NCBI GenBank assembly: GCA_014529385.2
Contig: CM043952.1
Location: forward strand, 58,054,119 to 58,118,118
Source of the DNA: Adiantum capillus-veneris
Lineage: Eukaryota > Streptophyta > Polypodiopsida > Polypodiales > Pteridaceae
Length of the DNA: 64,000 nucleotides
Direction: 5' to 3'
This document shows, one piece after another, positions 10,351-21,342 of the stretch. Under the pieces are notes generated by a model. It made no database searches. It was not told the origin of the DNA and saw only the letters and a list, made by a program, of their open reading frames with translations. The position numbers were made by a program, and so were the translations under genes. The stretch's first letter is position 1. Each line of letters opens with the position of its first letter.

Positions 10351-11463
10351 TTACACAAACAGCTCCAATTTATTTTAAAATAGAGTATGGTTATTACAAT
10401 TTGGAGCTTTAGCACAACTTAGCTCAAAATAGGATGAAGATCGACACATCAAAGGAATGGTAATAGTCTAGTAAGGGTAGAATGACAGGATGAGGAGAGC
10501 GCAAGATTTCCCCAAGTCTCTCGGCTCCAAACAACAGGGCTATTCTTTGCTGATAAAAGATTTTTCTATCAATACAAATATTCACATGGATATGATGCAC
10601 AAAATGGAAAGGAAACATGCGGGGATCATCATTCTCATTATTGGCATCCATACTTACACACAAGAGCCTAGCTTAGTTGCACCACTTTGGGACCAATGAG
10701 CCTGATCAGCCACAGAAGGTCAGCACCTCGGATCACTTCGACTCTTTCTGATGCATCTCTGAAGACGTAAGGCGTGATGGCAACACTTTGTACAATGCTG
10801 AGCCTTTTAGCAAGCAACAATTAGATGCTATTACCATAATCAGCATGACGAATGAAAGTGACACCATTAATGTGCAGCACATCATCAACTAAGATAGTTT
10901 CCTTAGATTGAGATAACTTCTTGAAAATTAGCAGCAAAGGTAGGGCAGGGAGGCTTTTCACCCGGTCTCCAAAGCACTTTGGACAATATCCAAAATGATC
11001 TTCACGTGGACAGGAGGTTGGCTTGGGATTGGTGGTGTCTGGATTCACAAAGTGCACTGGGAGCACTCACAGACGGGCGGCAATCTTGTAGGCAAGCCTT
11101 CGCCTCTATGCTTCAGGAGGATTTAGGGGTGAGAGTCGTGGTTGCAAGTTGGAGGTTGAAGTTGGTTGCTCACTAGCCTTTTTCTTGCCTGTAGTGGTCA
11201 TGTAATCCCTTATTAACGAGATTAAGCCAAATGTTACCTTACGCTTGAGCACGCGCTGCGGCCTTGGGCCACTTAGGGGTAGATGTGATCTTCCTCCTCT
11301 TAGTCGGCTCCTCAGGAAAGAGAGGTCTGGTGATGCTTTCTCTTCCCTTAATGTGTGTCACAGTACCTTCGTGTATGTTGATGTAGAATATTTCAAGCTC
11401 CATTCGTCCATGTTGTAGATTGCACATCTTCATTGCTTGTGGACTGAAGGTCTGTGTAGCCCT
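10351..11463 (-). other. leader region of the gag-protease element
   Basis: About 1.1 kb between PBS and gag. Two small minus-strand frames are seen: 10821-11066 contains ILVDDVLHINGVTFIRHADY, and 11239-11445 contains MELEIFYINIHEGTVTHIKG followed by a basic KRRK tail. No family is recognised. A long structured leader carrying packaging and dimerisation signals would be expected here for a non-autonomous element, but none can be proved by eye. Confidence 0.5.
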
Positions 11464-11481
11464 CCTCAGTGGGGGGCACCA
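11464..11481 (-). promoter_or_regulatory. candidate primer-binding site
   Basis: On the minus strand, three bases after the 5' LTR, the sequence is TGGTGCCCCCCACTGAGG. TGG is the complement of the CCA tail of a tRNA, as expected for a PBS. I cannot name the tRNA; it is not the usual initiator tRNA-Met type. Confidence 0.5.
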
Positions 11482-11484
11482 AAA

Positions 11485-12967
11485 TGATGGTGGGAAAAAG
11501 AGCAGTGCAATCGGGTGGCCTCTGTACTCATGCACACTCCACAAACCACGCCTCATGCAAACAAGCAAAGAACAAAACCAAGGGGGGCACCACCCTAAAT
11601 TAAGAGGTTTAGGGACCTCAGACACAGTGCACATAGGCAAGTGAGACTTCTGGCATTATGATGGCATCAAAACATATGGCAAAACACATAGAAACGAAGC
11701 TTAGGGACCTTATGTAGCATATATATACACAAGACATCAGCTTAACAATACAACGGCATCTGATCATACATAACAAGGATATAGAGAAGCAAGCCAAGGA
11801 TGGCATAATCCCTTGTCAAAAACAATCAACCCAGCAAGTAGGTATGATCCTACTAGCAACACATCAATACCTTAGAGAATGATGGCGAGGATGGTGGCCA
11901 TGGAGCATGAGAGGAGACTCCTTATTTAGGTTTTAGGGCTAGTAATGTAGCATACTAAAGGGAGAGAGAGAGAGAGGGAGAGAGAGTAGAGCTCCATCCA
12001 TAGCTCCTCGTTGTGAGCAATGTCGTCATAGCTTCGTTGCTTGGTGAAGTGGGTGAAGTGTTGTTTTGAGTAAGAGAAGGCCTCCTTATATACGTTTCTG
12101 AGAGGGTTTAGGATTAGGGATAAACATGCTTAAATCCGTTGATTGGGGTTACTTTTTGCTTAGGGTGGTCAACAGATTGAGGTCACCTGATATGTCACCA
12201 TCAAGATATTCTCTAGAGTGATGTGAGAGGGGAGGGTAAATGATGATTTTTCTGATTGTGACACATGGGGATAAGGCCTTGACCAGCATTTAAGAGCAGG
12301 TAGGTGGCTGTTGAAACTGGAGGTTCTGCACATGTCAGGGGGGTCCTCCTGAATATCAAATTCTCAAAAAATCCTCAACCATGGCTTCTTTTGACATGTG
12401 TTCTTTGAAAAAATCAGCATGTCTCTTTTCAACCCAAAAGTCTTTATCCCTGTTGACTCACCTTTACCATAAGATTTTCCCTTTTTCTCCTCCTGTAACT
12501 GCATTGTTGATGCCCAATCACTGCTTCTAGTAATAGTGAACTGTTACCTACCAAATACTTATGGTGCAGTAAAAAATATTTACCATGGGTAAAAAAAGTT
12601 ACTGTAGGTAAAAAGTGATTTGTATTTACCATGTAGGTAAAAATATTTACTGTGGTAAAAAATATTTACTGTCGGTAAAAAAGTGAAAACGGAGTATGCT
12701 GTGCTGTGAGTCCACACGAACATCCTCGTGTAAATTTCACTAGAAATTCACACCTAGAATGGGCTATTCTATAAGATATAGGTTGTAGGCATGCATAAGA
12801 GCTCGTTCCCACGTATCTTCTGTCCATGGCACTTTTTACTCTTTGGTGCTTGTGAAGTAGATTTTCCTTCTCTTTCGAGATCCCTTGGACTAGAGTATCC
12901 TCATCTCCCCAACAACTGACTGTGCCTTTATTGCATCTTCAGAAGGGGTCCTAAAAACCATGCATCA
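11485..12967 (-). repeat. 5' LTR of the gag-protease element
   Basis: 1483 bp partner of 5707-7211. Promoter and polyadenylation signals should lie here, read on the minus strand; I could not assign them with confidence. It is shorter than the other LTR mainly through one fewer TATTTAC-type tandem unit around 12640. Confidence 0.92.
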
Positions 12968-12972
12968 TCTAC
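12968..12972 (+). repeat. target-site duplication TCTAC (right)
   Basis: Exact repeat of 5702-5706, directly after the LTR terminal CA. Confidence 0.9.
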
Positions 12973-14252
12973 TTTCAAGCACAGGGCTTTAAAGAACAAA
13001 ACTAAATTATCAAAGCAGCAAAAAGCAGGTTGGAATCAAAGTTATTTATCTAGTGCTTTAAATCCTTGTGATTAAAAGTAGCAGATGCTTAATCTAAGAT
13101 ACATGTATTAGATTTCTCCATTGTCTTGTAACTCGATCATAGATTTCTAACAGTCAGATAATATGTCAAGCCAAAGCGCATTGCTTTAAAGCAAACATTT
13201 GGGTTGCATACTTTATAGCAATGTGGAGAGCTAATTACATTAGCAGGCTCCATTGCTCATTAGATTCACAAAAACTTCAAAGGACTTAGGTAATAATTAG
13301 TAAAAGTAGAACCCACATCACTTTCAATAATCAGGCAATATGGAGCAACCACTGCTTTATATAACGGATTAACACATCTAAGCTTTGACCTATGTACACT
13401 AGAACACGCATTTGGATGCAATGAAAATATACTTTAGAATCATCCAACAAGTAAATTGGATGTTGCACATATGTGACCGTCCCAATCCTCATGTTGGATA
13501 TTTCCTTCTTGTTTAGGGAACCCACGTCTTCGTAATCTAGAAGGAGACAACGACATCCCTCATATCTCCCATTAAATGACATGTAGTCTAGCCTCTCCGA
13601 CACATCAAGATAGGAAACATGTCCTCATTCTCGCTAGGCAAACATAGCCTAGCTTGCGACAAAGTTTGTCAATCAACATCAAGGTATCTTGCTACTTGAG
13701 AGAAGTTTATATCCTTGGGATCTCCATCCCTGGAGTTCATCAACATCAGGATTGCAAAACTCTTGACAAACATCTCATCTATTGAATGAGGCTACTTGAT
13801 TTGAGTTTAAGTGTGCCTCACATTTGCAAGTAATCTTGACTCAATTTGACTTTATGCATCTTGTAGCCTAGTGATACAAGACTGAAGCATGAGTTGTTGG
13901 AGAACTTTCCTTTTTCTTGCTATGCCAAAACCTATGTCTGCCCTTGAAAGCAAGCGGGAGCAATCTTCCATATCTTTAGCACTCTATTCTCATCTACTTC
14001 AGCACTCTTGTCATCTATCTGCAATTTTTTTGTTGCTTCTATTATGGGCTACTCTCTTTTCTTGGAAGCCAAATACAAACGTAAATGTTCTCTAGCTTCC
14101 ATGCTAGCATTTTGTTTGTTCCAATGTCAAATTCCATCGAGAGATTCTAATAAGGTTTCAAATGCATATTTGCTACCTCCTGTTGAATTCATAGGGGTGA
14201 ATTGAAACTTTTAACCAAGAACCATCCATTTTTTAGACCTAAATATGGAGAA

Positions 14253-14265
<13 letters not shown>

Positions 14266-14315
<50 letters not shown>
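14266..14315. repeat. (GA)n microsatellite
   Basis: Perfect GA run of about 50 bp. Confidence 0.95.
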
Positions 14316-14316
<1 letters not shown>

Positions 14317-14732
14317 CTTGGATACTTGCTTCTTGTAGACTCCAAATCCCTTCAAGAGCTTGCATCTTGCTTTGCCCAAATCTTTGCAGTCACCTCGGCT
14401 CACATTGCACCTTTTAACATCCATGATGGTTGATTGTTTACTTAGCAGTTTAATTATTTTTTTGAAAATTTTTCCTTTGTTGAATTTTTGTGTGCTCAAC
14501 ATTGGAGTGCTATCTCCATCAACCACATGGATATTTCCTCATAGTTTTTGGATCCCTTCACGTCATTATAATAGTTAGATAGTTTCATTGATGAATGCTA
14601 TATTTAACAATGCACTGCATTAGTATTTGAGAGCAACTGGATCCCACAAGGAAGCCTAAGGCTCACGTTTGTGTTTAAGGATTTTTTCAGTTGCATCAAA
14701 ATGAACAACTTTCTCCATTAACAATCAGGCAT

Positions 14733-14843
<111 letters not shown>

Positions 14844-15000
14844 CCATATACTTATGTATGAATTTCTCCAAGTTACATTATCCTAATTAGGCTTGAGAGA
14901 GATTTCTCTCAAAATAAAATTCTTCCACCCATATCATTTCCCCTCATAGTTTGACTTGGCTTAAGGGATATTGAATTAAGATCAAAATTATCTAATCACA

Positions 15001-16603
15001 ATGCAAAATGTGAAAGTTTCACCACCCAGTTTCTTTAATGCTAGTGTTTTTCATTGTATTCTTTTGCATGATGAGCAATCAAAATATAAGGTCATACCCC
15101 AAGCACTTATCCAATGGTCACGTATTGATGACTTTGTTCAAGATAAGGGCAAGATCGAAGGCTATGCCACAATGCTCAACAAGTACATGCACCATCGTTA
15201 CCATCTAGATCAAATAAAGATGTTTCTCATCAATGATGCGTGGATTGAAAACATAGTGTAAGCATGTTATGTTTTTCAAAATTTTGTTGGAATCAATTTT
15301 TAATCAAGGCTTCACAAATTCATGCCTACATATTATAGGTTTTGGTGTGCGTATGGTGCTCTCGTTGAACGGCATGTAGAATATTCTATTGCAAGCCATG
15401 AAACCTCAACATCAAGTGTGGTCAAAATGAGAAAAAACACCAAGAGATGGCACAACAAATCCCTCACCAAATGAGGATATTAGTGACATTTCACCATTAG
15501 CCGTTTACATTGCAACCATCACCTTTGTATGATATCATACATTAATCCCTATGGCATTACTAAAGAGGATTTGGTATGTCATGGTGAAGGATTCCAAGTG
15601 TTATTCACTCCTTGGGTCTCTAAGGAGAAGAAACTATGGGTGTGTAATATTCTTCAACAAGGGCTTACTCCCCAACAAGTGATGAAGGGATACATCAATG
15701 CATTGCATACTCAAATCATATCAGGTCCCCACAGCTCCACATTGAGAGATGATTTTCTATCCATTTATGTCATTCCTAACATTTACAAAATATTGCTATT
15801 CAGATATATTATTTACACGAGGATGATGGCAAGAGCACGTGGTGGTGGTGTATGTAAAATACACCTATGGTGTTTATCTATCAAGAGAAGGACCTTTTGT
15901 ACATAAAGGACTTGATTTTGGGAACACAATCATCTTCGTAGAAGGAGATGTGCAAATTGTACAGCTATGGTTGATGCACATCACATTGGCATACCTATAT
16001 CCTAAATATTGACAACTAGTCACACACGAGGGGTGATGTGTCAATTTTAGAGATGGAATACTAGATAAACACAAGTGTTGGAAGCCTACCACTTTCATGG
16101 AAGATGATGCCAAGAAATAAACAAGCGCTATCACGTATGAAAGTTGGACTAAATTGAAAGCGACTAATTTTTGTTTATTATGCTAGGAAAGTTTTGATGT
16201 CACCACAAGGAGGTTTTAAATGTCCTTGTCTACTTATGCTTGTGGCATGTGCAACACAATCTTGGTTCAAGCACCTTGTTAGAAAGGTACAAAGATATCC
16301 AACAAAGGCTGCTATGTTTCGTACCTTGGGTCTCATCATGCTCATGTGAGGACCCTCCAGCACGACCGTGATGGAAGCACAAGAACGTGCTCAATAATTT
16401 TAGCATCATTACTTCAAGATTACGAAGAGGAAGATGCCTTTATCAATCCCATTAAAACTTTTTTGCTTCAAATAGTTGGTTTTGACATGATCTCATGCAT
16501 AATAAAAACTTGTATTTATGTTTGTGTCGTATGCACCTCTATGGTTTTACTTGTAGACCTGTGGGTGCATGCAACTAGGGCACGTCCACACTCGATGCAG
16601 GAT
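15001..16603 (+). pseudogene. MULE-type transposase, 5' portion (split by a nested insertion)
   Basis: Broken plus-strand frames: 15001-15261 (QALIQWSRIDDFVQDKGK), 15529-15790 (YGITKEDLVCHGEG, KEKKLWVCNILQQGLTPQQV, STLRDDFLSIYVIPNIYKI) and 16346-16603, ending WVHATRARPHSMQD. The LTPQQV...LRDDF...IPNIY pattern resembles the segment upstream of the catalytic domain in FAR1/MULE proteins. The frame that ends at 16603 continues without loss at 35026 as TNGAIKAYDSVFKTKFLG, so an 18.4-kb insertion sits between. Stops and frameshifts in 15262-15528 and 15907-16345 show decay. The catalytic DDE core is not clearly readable in this copy. Confidence 0.6.
16599..16603 (+). repeat. target-site duplication AGGAT (left) of the nested insertion
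   Basis: AGGAT directly precedes TGTGAGATCC at 16604 and is repeated at 35021-35025, directly after GGATCTCACA. Removing one copy and everything between joins the MULE reading frame (MQD then TNGAIKAY). Confidence 0.85.
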
Positions 16604-16632
16604 TGTGAGATCCCCAATCCGCCAATACCAAG
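16604..16632 (-). repeat. outer terminus of the chromovirus 3' LTR
   Basis: 29 bp starting TGTGAGATCCCCAATCCGCC, identical to 34224-34252 (inner end of the 5' LTR) and matching the inverted outer end at 35020-34992 with one mismatch. Beyond base 16632 the match to the 797-bp 5' LTR stops abruptly. Confidence 0.75.
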
Positions 16633-16641
16633 GATATTTTG

Positions 16642-16825
16642 TTGTCCATAAAACATTGTCCATAATATTGTCTGTTTGCAAAAAGAATGTTTTAAGTTGG
16701 TTATGGTTATTATGGACATCTTTAAACTTATGTTGTTGTCCATAAAACATTGTCCATAATATTGTCTGTCCATAACCATGACCAGTACTTAAGAAGTCTT
16801 TAAAACATTGTCCATAATAACCATG
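16642..16825. repeat. short interspersed direct repeats
   Basis: A unit containing CCATAAAACATTGTCCATAA occurs at about 16647 and 16738, with a third partial copy at about 16801. CCATGACCAGTACT occurs twice (about 16776 and 16820). These are local duplications within the left part of the chromovirus 3' LTR region. Confidence 0.7.
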
Positions 16826-17370
16826 ACCAGTACTCTTCTTGTCTCAAGACCACCTAAGGGTGAAAAAACGGCATCCATTCCTTATTCATAATCCGGAGTG
16901 GATAAACCCCCACCCAAGGTTCCGGGTGCCCATACACCAAACCAGTTGCCCATACAACCGGGCGGCTCCCTATGATAAAAACGGTATCCTAATGTATGTA
17001 GAAACATCAAGACATGACACGGAGTAGAAACTCATCGTTCATGGGGGTAGCCGACTTATCCGTGGCTAGAAAGCCAATCATTATCATCAATTTATACCAA
17101 GGAGTCGGAGGTGTCTTGAGACAAGCTGTCTTAAGGATGATCAATCATATCTTTCCTAATTCAAACAGTTTTAACCCAAACAAATCTTTCCTACTTTATA
17201 AACAAAATCATGTTGGTTTCTTGGAAGTTACCTTCCGTTTTTTACCAACTATTTCTTTTCTGATTCTTACTCGCTCCATACGTATGCAATGTTAACCTAT
17301 AAAAGAACTTAAACTATTTAAAGACTTAATTTAATAATGGGAAACCCACCTAGGATTGATTGGCCATTTT

Positions 17371-17511
17371 CTATTGCGCTGGCGCCTGAAAACTCTCCTT
17401 CGTAGGCCTACTACTAGGCCTAGGTTCATCGTCCTGTGACGCTCTAGTTCTTTTTAGAGCTTTGCCCTCATCATCAGATGTAGGATTGGCATGAGTCTTT
17501 TTAGGTGCCAT
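17371..17511 (-). CDS. short ORF with basic/acidic tail-like protein (possible gag N-terminus)
   Basis: 46-codon minus-strand ORF starting MAPKKTHANPTSDDEG and continuing KALKRTRASQDDEPRPSSRP, with TAG at its end; the frame stays partly open after it. Its charge pattern resembles the disordered start of some gypsy gag proteins or a nuclear-localised tail. It lies inside what should be LTR sequence, which is unexpected. No homologue can be named, and chance occurrence is possible. Confidence 0.3.
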   Translation of the reverse strand: MAPKKTHANPTSDDEGKALKRTRASQDDEPRPSSRPTKESFQAPAQ

Positions 17512-17519
17512 AACTTCTT

Positions 17520-18049
17520 ATTACTTATAAAAAGGACGTCTAATAATTAGGTAAATTATCTGAAAGCTAGACTTAACCTTTGTATCCAATTTTATTCAAA
17601 TCTAGGTTAAATTTATAGTCTTAATTGGTAAATTCTTGACTTAGTAATTTCTCATTTTTGTATATAGGCATGATAACTTTTTCCATAGCTTTCCTAAGGG
17701 TTTTCTAAGCTATCCTAATTTTCTTATAATTTTGTATATCTTTTTCCTAATTTTTCCATCAAATTTTAAGCTTGAAGTTTGCTTATTTGAGTTTATTATT
17801 TATTCTATTTATTTTCTCTTAAAGATTTTATTTCCTCAAATTTATATCATAGGTTTACACTTACTATAATTTTCCTAAAAACTTTTGATTGCAAAGTCTA
17901 TTTATTTTAATTAATCTTTTTCTAAAAATAGAACTTTTGGTCAATTATAATTTTCTAAAGTCACTAGTTAACTATGGTATAATTATCACAAGTAGGTAAG
18001 GGTATTTTTGACATGTGGTAATTATCTTTGAATTTTTCAACTTAATTGT
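17520..18049. other. very AT-rich non-coding DNA
   Basis: No frames or motifs beyond A/T runs. It leads into the 152-bp tandem array. Confidence 0.6.
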
Positions 18050-18657
18050 CTAATTTGCATCTTTAATTTCTAGCTAAAATTAGTATAATTTGACTTAGAT
18101 AAATATCTATAATATTTTTCTAACCTTGACATAATTACCACGACATTTCTATCATGTAAAATAGCTCTAATAAATAGCATGTAATCATATCACATGATTT
18201 ACTAATTTGCCTCTTTAATTTTCAGCTACAATTAGTATAATTTAACTTAGATAAATATCTATACTACTTTTCTAATCTTGATATAATTATCACGGATTCA
18301 TTATTATGTAATCTAACTCTCATAAATATCATGTAATCATATCACATGATTTACTAATTTTCCCCTTTAGTTTTCAGCTAGAATTACTATATTTTGACTT
18401 AGATAAATCTCTATACTACTTTTCTAACCTTGAAATTATTATCATAGCCTCATTATTATGTAACCTAACTCTGATAAATATCATGTAATCATATAACATG
18501 ATTTACTAATTTTCCCCTTTAGTTTTTAGTTAGCATTAGTATAATTTGACTAAATTAAATATCTATACTAACTTTCTACCCTTGACATAATTATGACGGC
18601 TTTCTTATTATGTAATCTAACTCTGATAAATAATATGTAATCATATATCATGATTTT
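18050..18657. repeat. tandem array, four copies of a 152-bp unit
   Basis: CTAATTTGCATCTTTAATTT-like unit starts fall at 18050, 18202, 18354, 18506 and 18658, exactly 152 bp apart. Each unit carries ATGTAATCATATCACATGAT, TAGATAAATATCTATA and TTGACATAATTA boxes. Copies differ by scattered substitutions but no length change. It lies in the chromovirus 3' LTR region. Confidence 0.9.
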
Positions 18658-19320
18658 CTAATTTTCCCCTTCAATTTATCCTAAAAAATAGTGTTTTTCT
18701 ACTCAAATAATTAGCTAAACTAATTATTTGTCATTATAATAACTATTCAAGATGTTTTAAGATGTGTTTTACCTCTCATAATTATTTCAAAGCTTTTTGG
18801 ATTAGTTTGCTATGTTTCCCTTGTATTTTCCCTTTAAAATAGAGTTTCTCTGATGTGATAATTAGTTAAACTAATTATTTGAGGTTAAGATAATTATCAC
18901 TAGTTTTCTAGGATAAGTTTTATCATTGATAATTATCTCAAAGCTTTTTGGATTAGTTAGCTATTTTCCATCTTTATTTTCCATTAAAAATAGTGTTTTT
19001 TTAATGAGATAATTAGTTAAACTAATTATCTGAGAATAAGATAATTATCACAGGTTTCTTAAGATGTTTTTTACCTTTGATAATTATCTCAAATCTTTTT
19101 GAGTTTTTTTGCTATTTTCTCTCGTTTATTTTCTCTTTAAAACAATGTTTTTCAACTAAGATAGTTAGTTAAACTAATTGTCTGAATTTAAGATAATTAT
19201 CACGGGTTTCTTAAAATGTGTTTTGCCTTTGATATTATCTCAAAGCTTTTTGGATTAGTTTGCTATTTCCCCCCTTTTATTTTCTCTTAAAAATAGTGTA
19301 ATTCCGCTTAAATAATTACA
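18658..19320. repeat. second tandem array, about four copies of a 140-160-bp unit
   Basis: AAAGCTTTTTGGATTAGTTT boxes recur at about 18790, 18951, 19092 (diverged) and 19243. Each is followed by TATTTTC-rich sequence and an inverted TTAGTTAAACTAA box. The unit length is near that of the neighbouring 152-bp array and the AT-rich boxes are similar in style, so the two arrays may be diverged parts of one. Confidence 0.8.
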
Positions 19321-19752
19321 AGAATTTCTCAAAAAATTATAAGATAGTTTTCTTAGCATAATGACAGTCTAACACAGCTCTGATAATTATCTCATATTAA
19401 TCTAAATTTAATTAGTATAATTATCACTAATTTATGATTAAAATGAGTAGTTTCAGCCCTAATATAATATAATAATTAATTAGCTGAGTGTTCCTAAGCT
19501 TAATCTCAATAATCTGCAGAGAATTTTGAATCAGGAGAGAATTTTAGAGTATCAATAGGTTTAATCTTTAATTAATTAAGAAAAATGTAAATAAGTTAAC
19601 ATAGTTCTACTAATGAAAAAAGGTTAGTGCTAATTACCGTTGATTAACCAACTAGATCTTTGCTCTCTAGTGATTTCTGCATAGAGGTCCCTGTAAATGA
19701 GAGAAAATGTACCAAGGCTCCGAGTCTAATTTTTTTGTGAAGGAAGGGGGTC

Positions 19753-19760
19753 TTTTTATA
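19753..19760 (-). promoter_or_regulatory. candidate LTR TATA box
   Basis: On the minus strand the sequence is CTATAAAAAGACCCCC in a GC-richer patch between AT-rich DNA. It fits the core promoter of the chromovirus 3' LTR (U3/R boundary), with transcription toward lower coordinates. Confidence 0.45.
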
Positions 19761-19943
19761 GCTTTTCAGGACCCTTGGGCTGTTTCTGGCAGGTTCTGGC
19801 ACCTCAAGCAAAGCCTCAACTTTCAACTAGCGCCACTTACTGCTAATTTTGTCCCGGACAGGTTTCACACAGTCCCCCCAGCTTCCATAATCGATTTCTG
19901 CTAATTTCTTTGATTTTTTATGAAGAAAATTGGAAATATCTGC

Positions 19944-19958
19944 AATTTCTAAAACCTT
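19944..19958 (+). repeat. 15-bp LINE target-site duplication (left)
   Basis: AATTTCTAAAACCTT, repeated exactly at 31358-31372. The two copies bound the LINE and lie within chromovirus LTR sequence. Confidence 0.85.
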
Positions 19959-20059
19959 TTATTAAAAAAAACCATAAACGCGGGTGAATTTAATATTAAA
20001 GGGAGCAAAAAGATACAAAAAAACTTGCCAGGATTATTGTTGGCTCTGAGACATACCCT

Positions 20060-20564
20060 CTAATCATCCAGTACATCATATATACAAAGGCTTTCATTGA
20101 AGCTTATCAATTTCAGTTTGGACACATTCCATGTAGTAGTGCCCTTTGTTGATCCTTTCCTCAAGGTACACAATTTCAATATCCATCTCATTCTCCGAAT
20201 CGTCTCGAGCAAAGACTTTGTCTTCAAGGTTGTTTCCTCCTGCACCCCACGACTGGACTCGATCGTAGAAGTGCTTAGAATCCCTCAAGATTTCCTTCTT
20301 GGTCCTGTATATGGTGACTTGATCTTGGGTGATCTTCATATCCTGCACATTAAGCGAAGAGAGCATGGTTCTCAGACTAGGTGTCTGGTAGGCAACCTCA
20401 AACATTTTACCATTCCTCATACGCCAAATTAACCACAAAAATTTTGCACGATATTTATTCCAAAACACTATTAGGACTCCTGCATAATCTCCTAGTAGTA
20501 GTTATTTCAGTTAAGTATGGAGCCTGATTTACCCTTGTAATTTTATGTGGTAAAAGCGCACATT
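20060..20564 (-). pseudogene. LINE ORF2 C-terminus (distal piece)
   Basis: Minus-strand frame 20094-20468 begins FWNKYRAKFLWLIWRMRNGK, the W-x2-W-x2-RN motif seen near the end of plant LINE ORF2 proteins after the zinc-binding region, followed by an acidic coiled segment. It is separated from 21343-22619 by the solo LTR. Confidence 0.7.
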
Positions 20565-21207
20565 TGTAAGGCCCCCATTATGAGGAGAAGCCATCGTGCG
20601 TGAAGGAAAATCACTCACCGGAAACCAAAATTTTCACGGACAAAAATCAGGGGCAACTTTAAAGGCGTCGGGGGCGGAGGCCCCCGAGACGTTTTTTTCG
20701 CCGGAATATTCTTTTTCGCCGGAATATTATGGCCGGACGGTGGCCGGAAAGTGGTCAGAAAACAACCGGTCGGTTGGCCGGTGGCCGGTAGTCAATCGCC
20801 GATGGCCGGTGGTCGGAAGTCAATGGCCGGTGGCCGGTGGTCGGAAGTCAATGGCCGCTAGCTGGTGGCCGAATTCAAAAGCGGACATGTCTTCTCAAGG
20901 GCGGCCACACATGGGTGGATTGGAGGGTCCGATTTGGACTTATTCGCACAAGGGCGGCTGCACATGGCTGTCTCTCATAAGAGAGGGCAGCCTTTTGGCC
21001 TATAAAAGGAGGCCATTTCTACACACATTTCATAGTGTGAAGTTGATGCAACAAGGTGAGTGTGAGGTGGTGAGAGTGAAGCAAAGCGGGAGCTCCATTA
21101 AGGGTATAATCCCTTTGTAAATTACTTCTTATTTTGAAGTACTAAAGCCATTGAGTGGCTGCTTTCCCGTGGACGTAGCCCACATTGGGTGAACCACGTA
21201 TATCGTG

Positions 21208-21258
<51 letters not shown>

Positions 21259-21342
21259 CTATAATCTCGTGTATGTAAATATGTCTCTCTCCATTAAGTA
21301 ATCTACTCAATTATCTATTTAGCTACGTCTTATTTCCTAACA
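20565..21342 (+). repeat. copia-like solo LTR
   Basis: About 778 bp, TGTAAGG...CTAACA, splitting the LINE C-terminus. It contains a strong plus-strand TATA box (GGCCTATAAAAGGAGGCC at about 20997-21014) and, 3' of it, the CCCGTGGACGTAG...GTGAACCACGTAT signature common in the R/U5 part of plant copia LTRs. A GC-rich block of repeated GGCCGGTGG units lies at 20725-20870 and a CT tract near the 3' end. I could not find a convincing target-site duplication: only ATT is shared at the edges. Confidence 0.6.
21212..21255. repeat. (CT)n microsatellite inside the solo LTR
   Basis: Perfect CT run of about 44 bp located downstream of the TATA box, so it would be in the LTR transcript leader (U5). Confidence 0.95.

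Larger units (their letters stand above)
5707..12967 (-). mobile_element. non-autonomous gypsy-type LTR retrotransposon (gag-protease only, TR-GAG-like)
   Basis: A complete 7.26-kb element read on the minus strand: 5' LTR (12967-11485), candidate PBS, ~1.1-kb leader, gag, protease, an unrecognised tail, a purine tract and the 3' LTR (7211-5707), with TSD TCTAC on both sides. LTR ends are TGATG...CATCA on the coding strand. No reverse transcriptase, RNase H or integrase motif occurs in the 4.3-kb interior, and the pre-RT linker runs straight into unrelated sequence. It therefore needed an autonomous partner to move. Gag-only LTR elements are known in plants as TR-GAG elements; this one also keeps a protease. 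The LTRs look about 98% identical by eye, so insertion was fairly recent. Confidence 0.9.

Noticed and set aside
11618..12632. Small frames inside both LTRs of the gag-protease element (e.g. 6666-6854 and 12444-12632)
   Set aside because: Nearly identical because they lie in duplicated LTR sequence; no motif or coding signal.
18050..19320. CRISPR-like array
   Set aside because: Units are ~150 bp and vary along their whole length; there are no short identical repeats with unique spacers, and the context is a plant retrotransposon.
20596..21120. 174-codon plus-strand frame
   Set aside because: Low-complexity Gly/Trp/Pro/Val text from GGCCGGTGG repeats; it lies in the U3/R part of a solo LTR.
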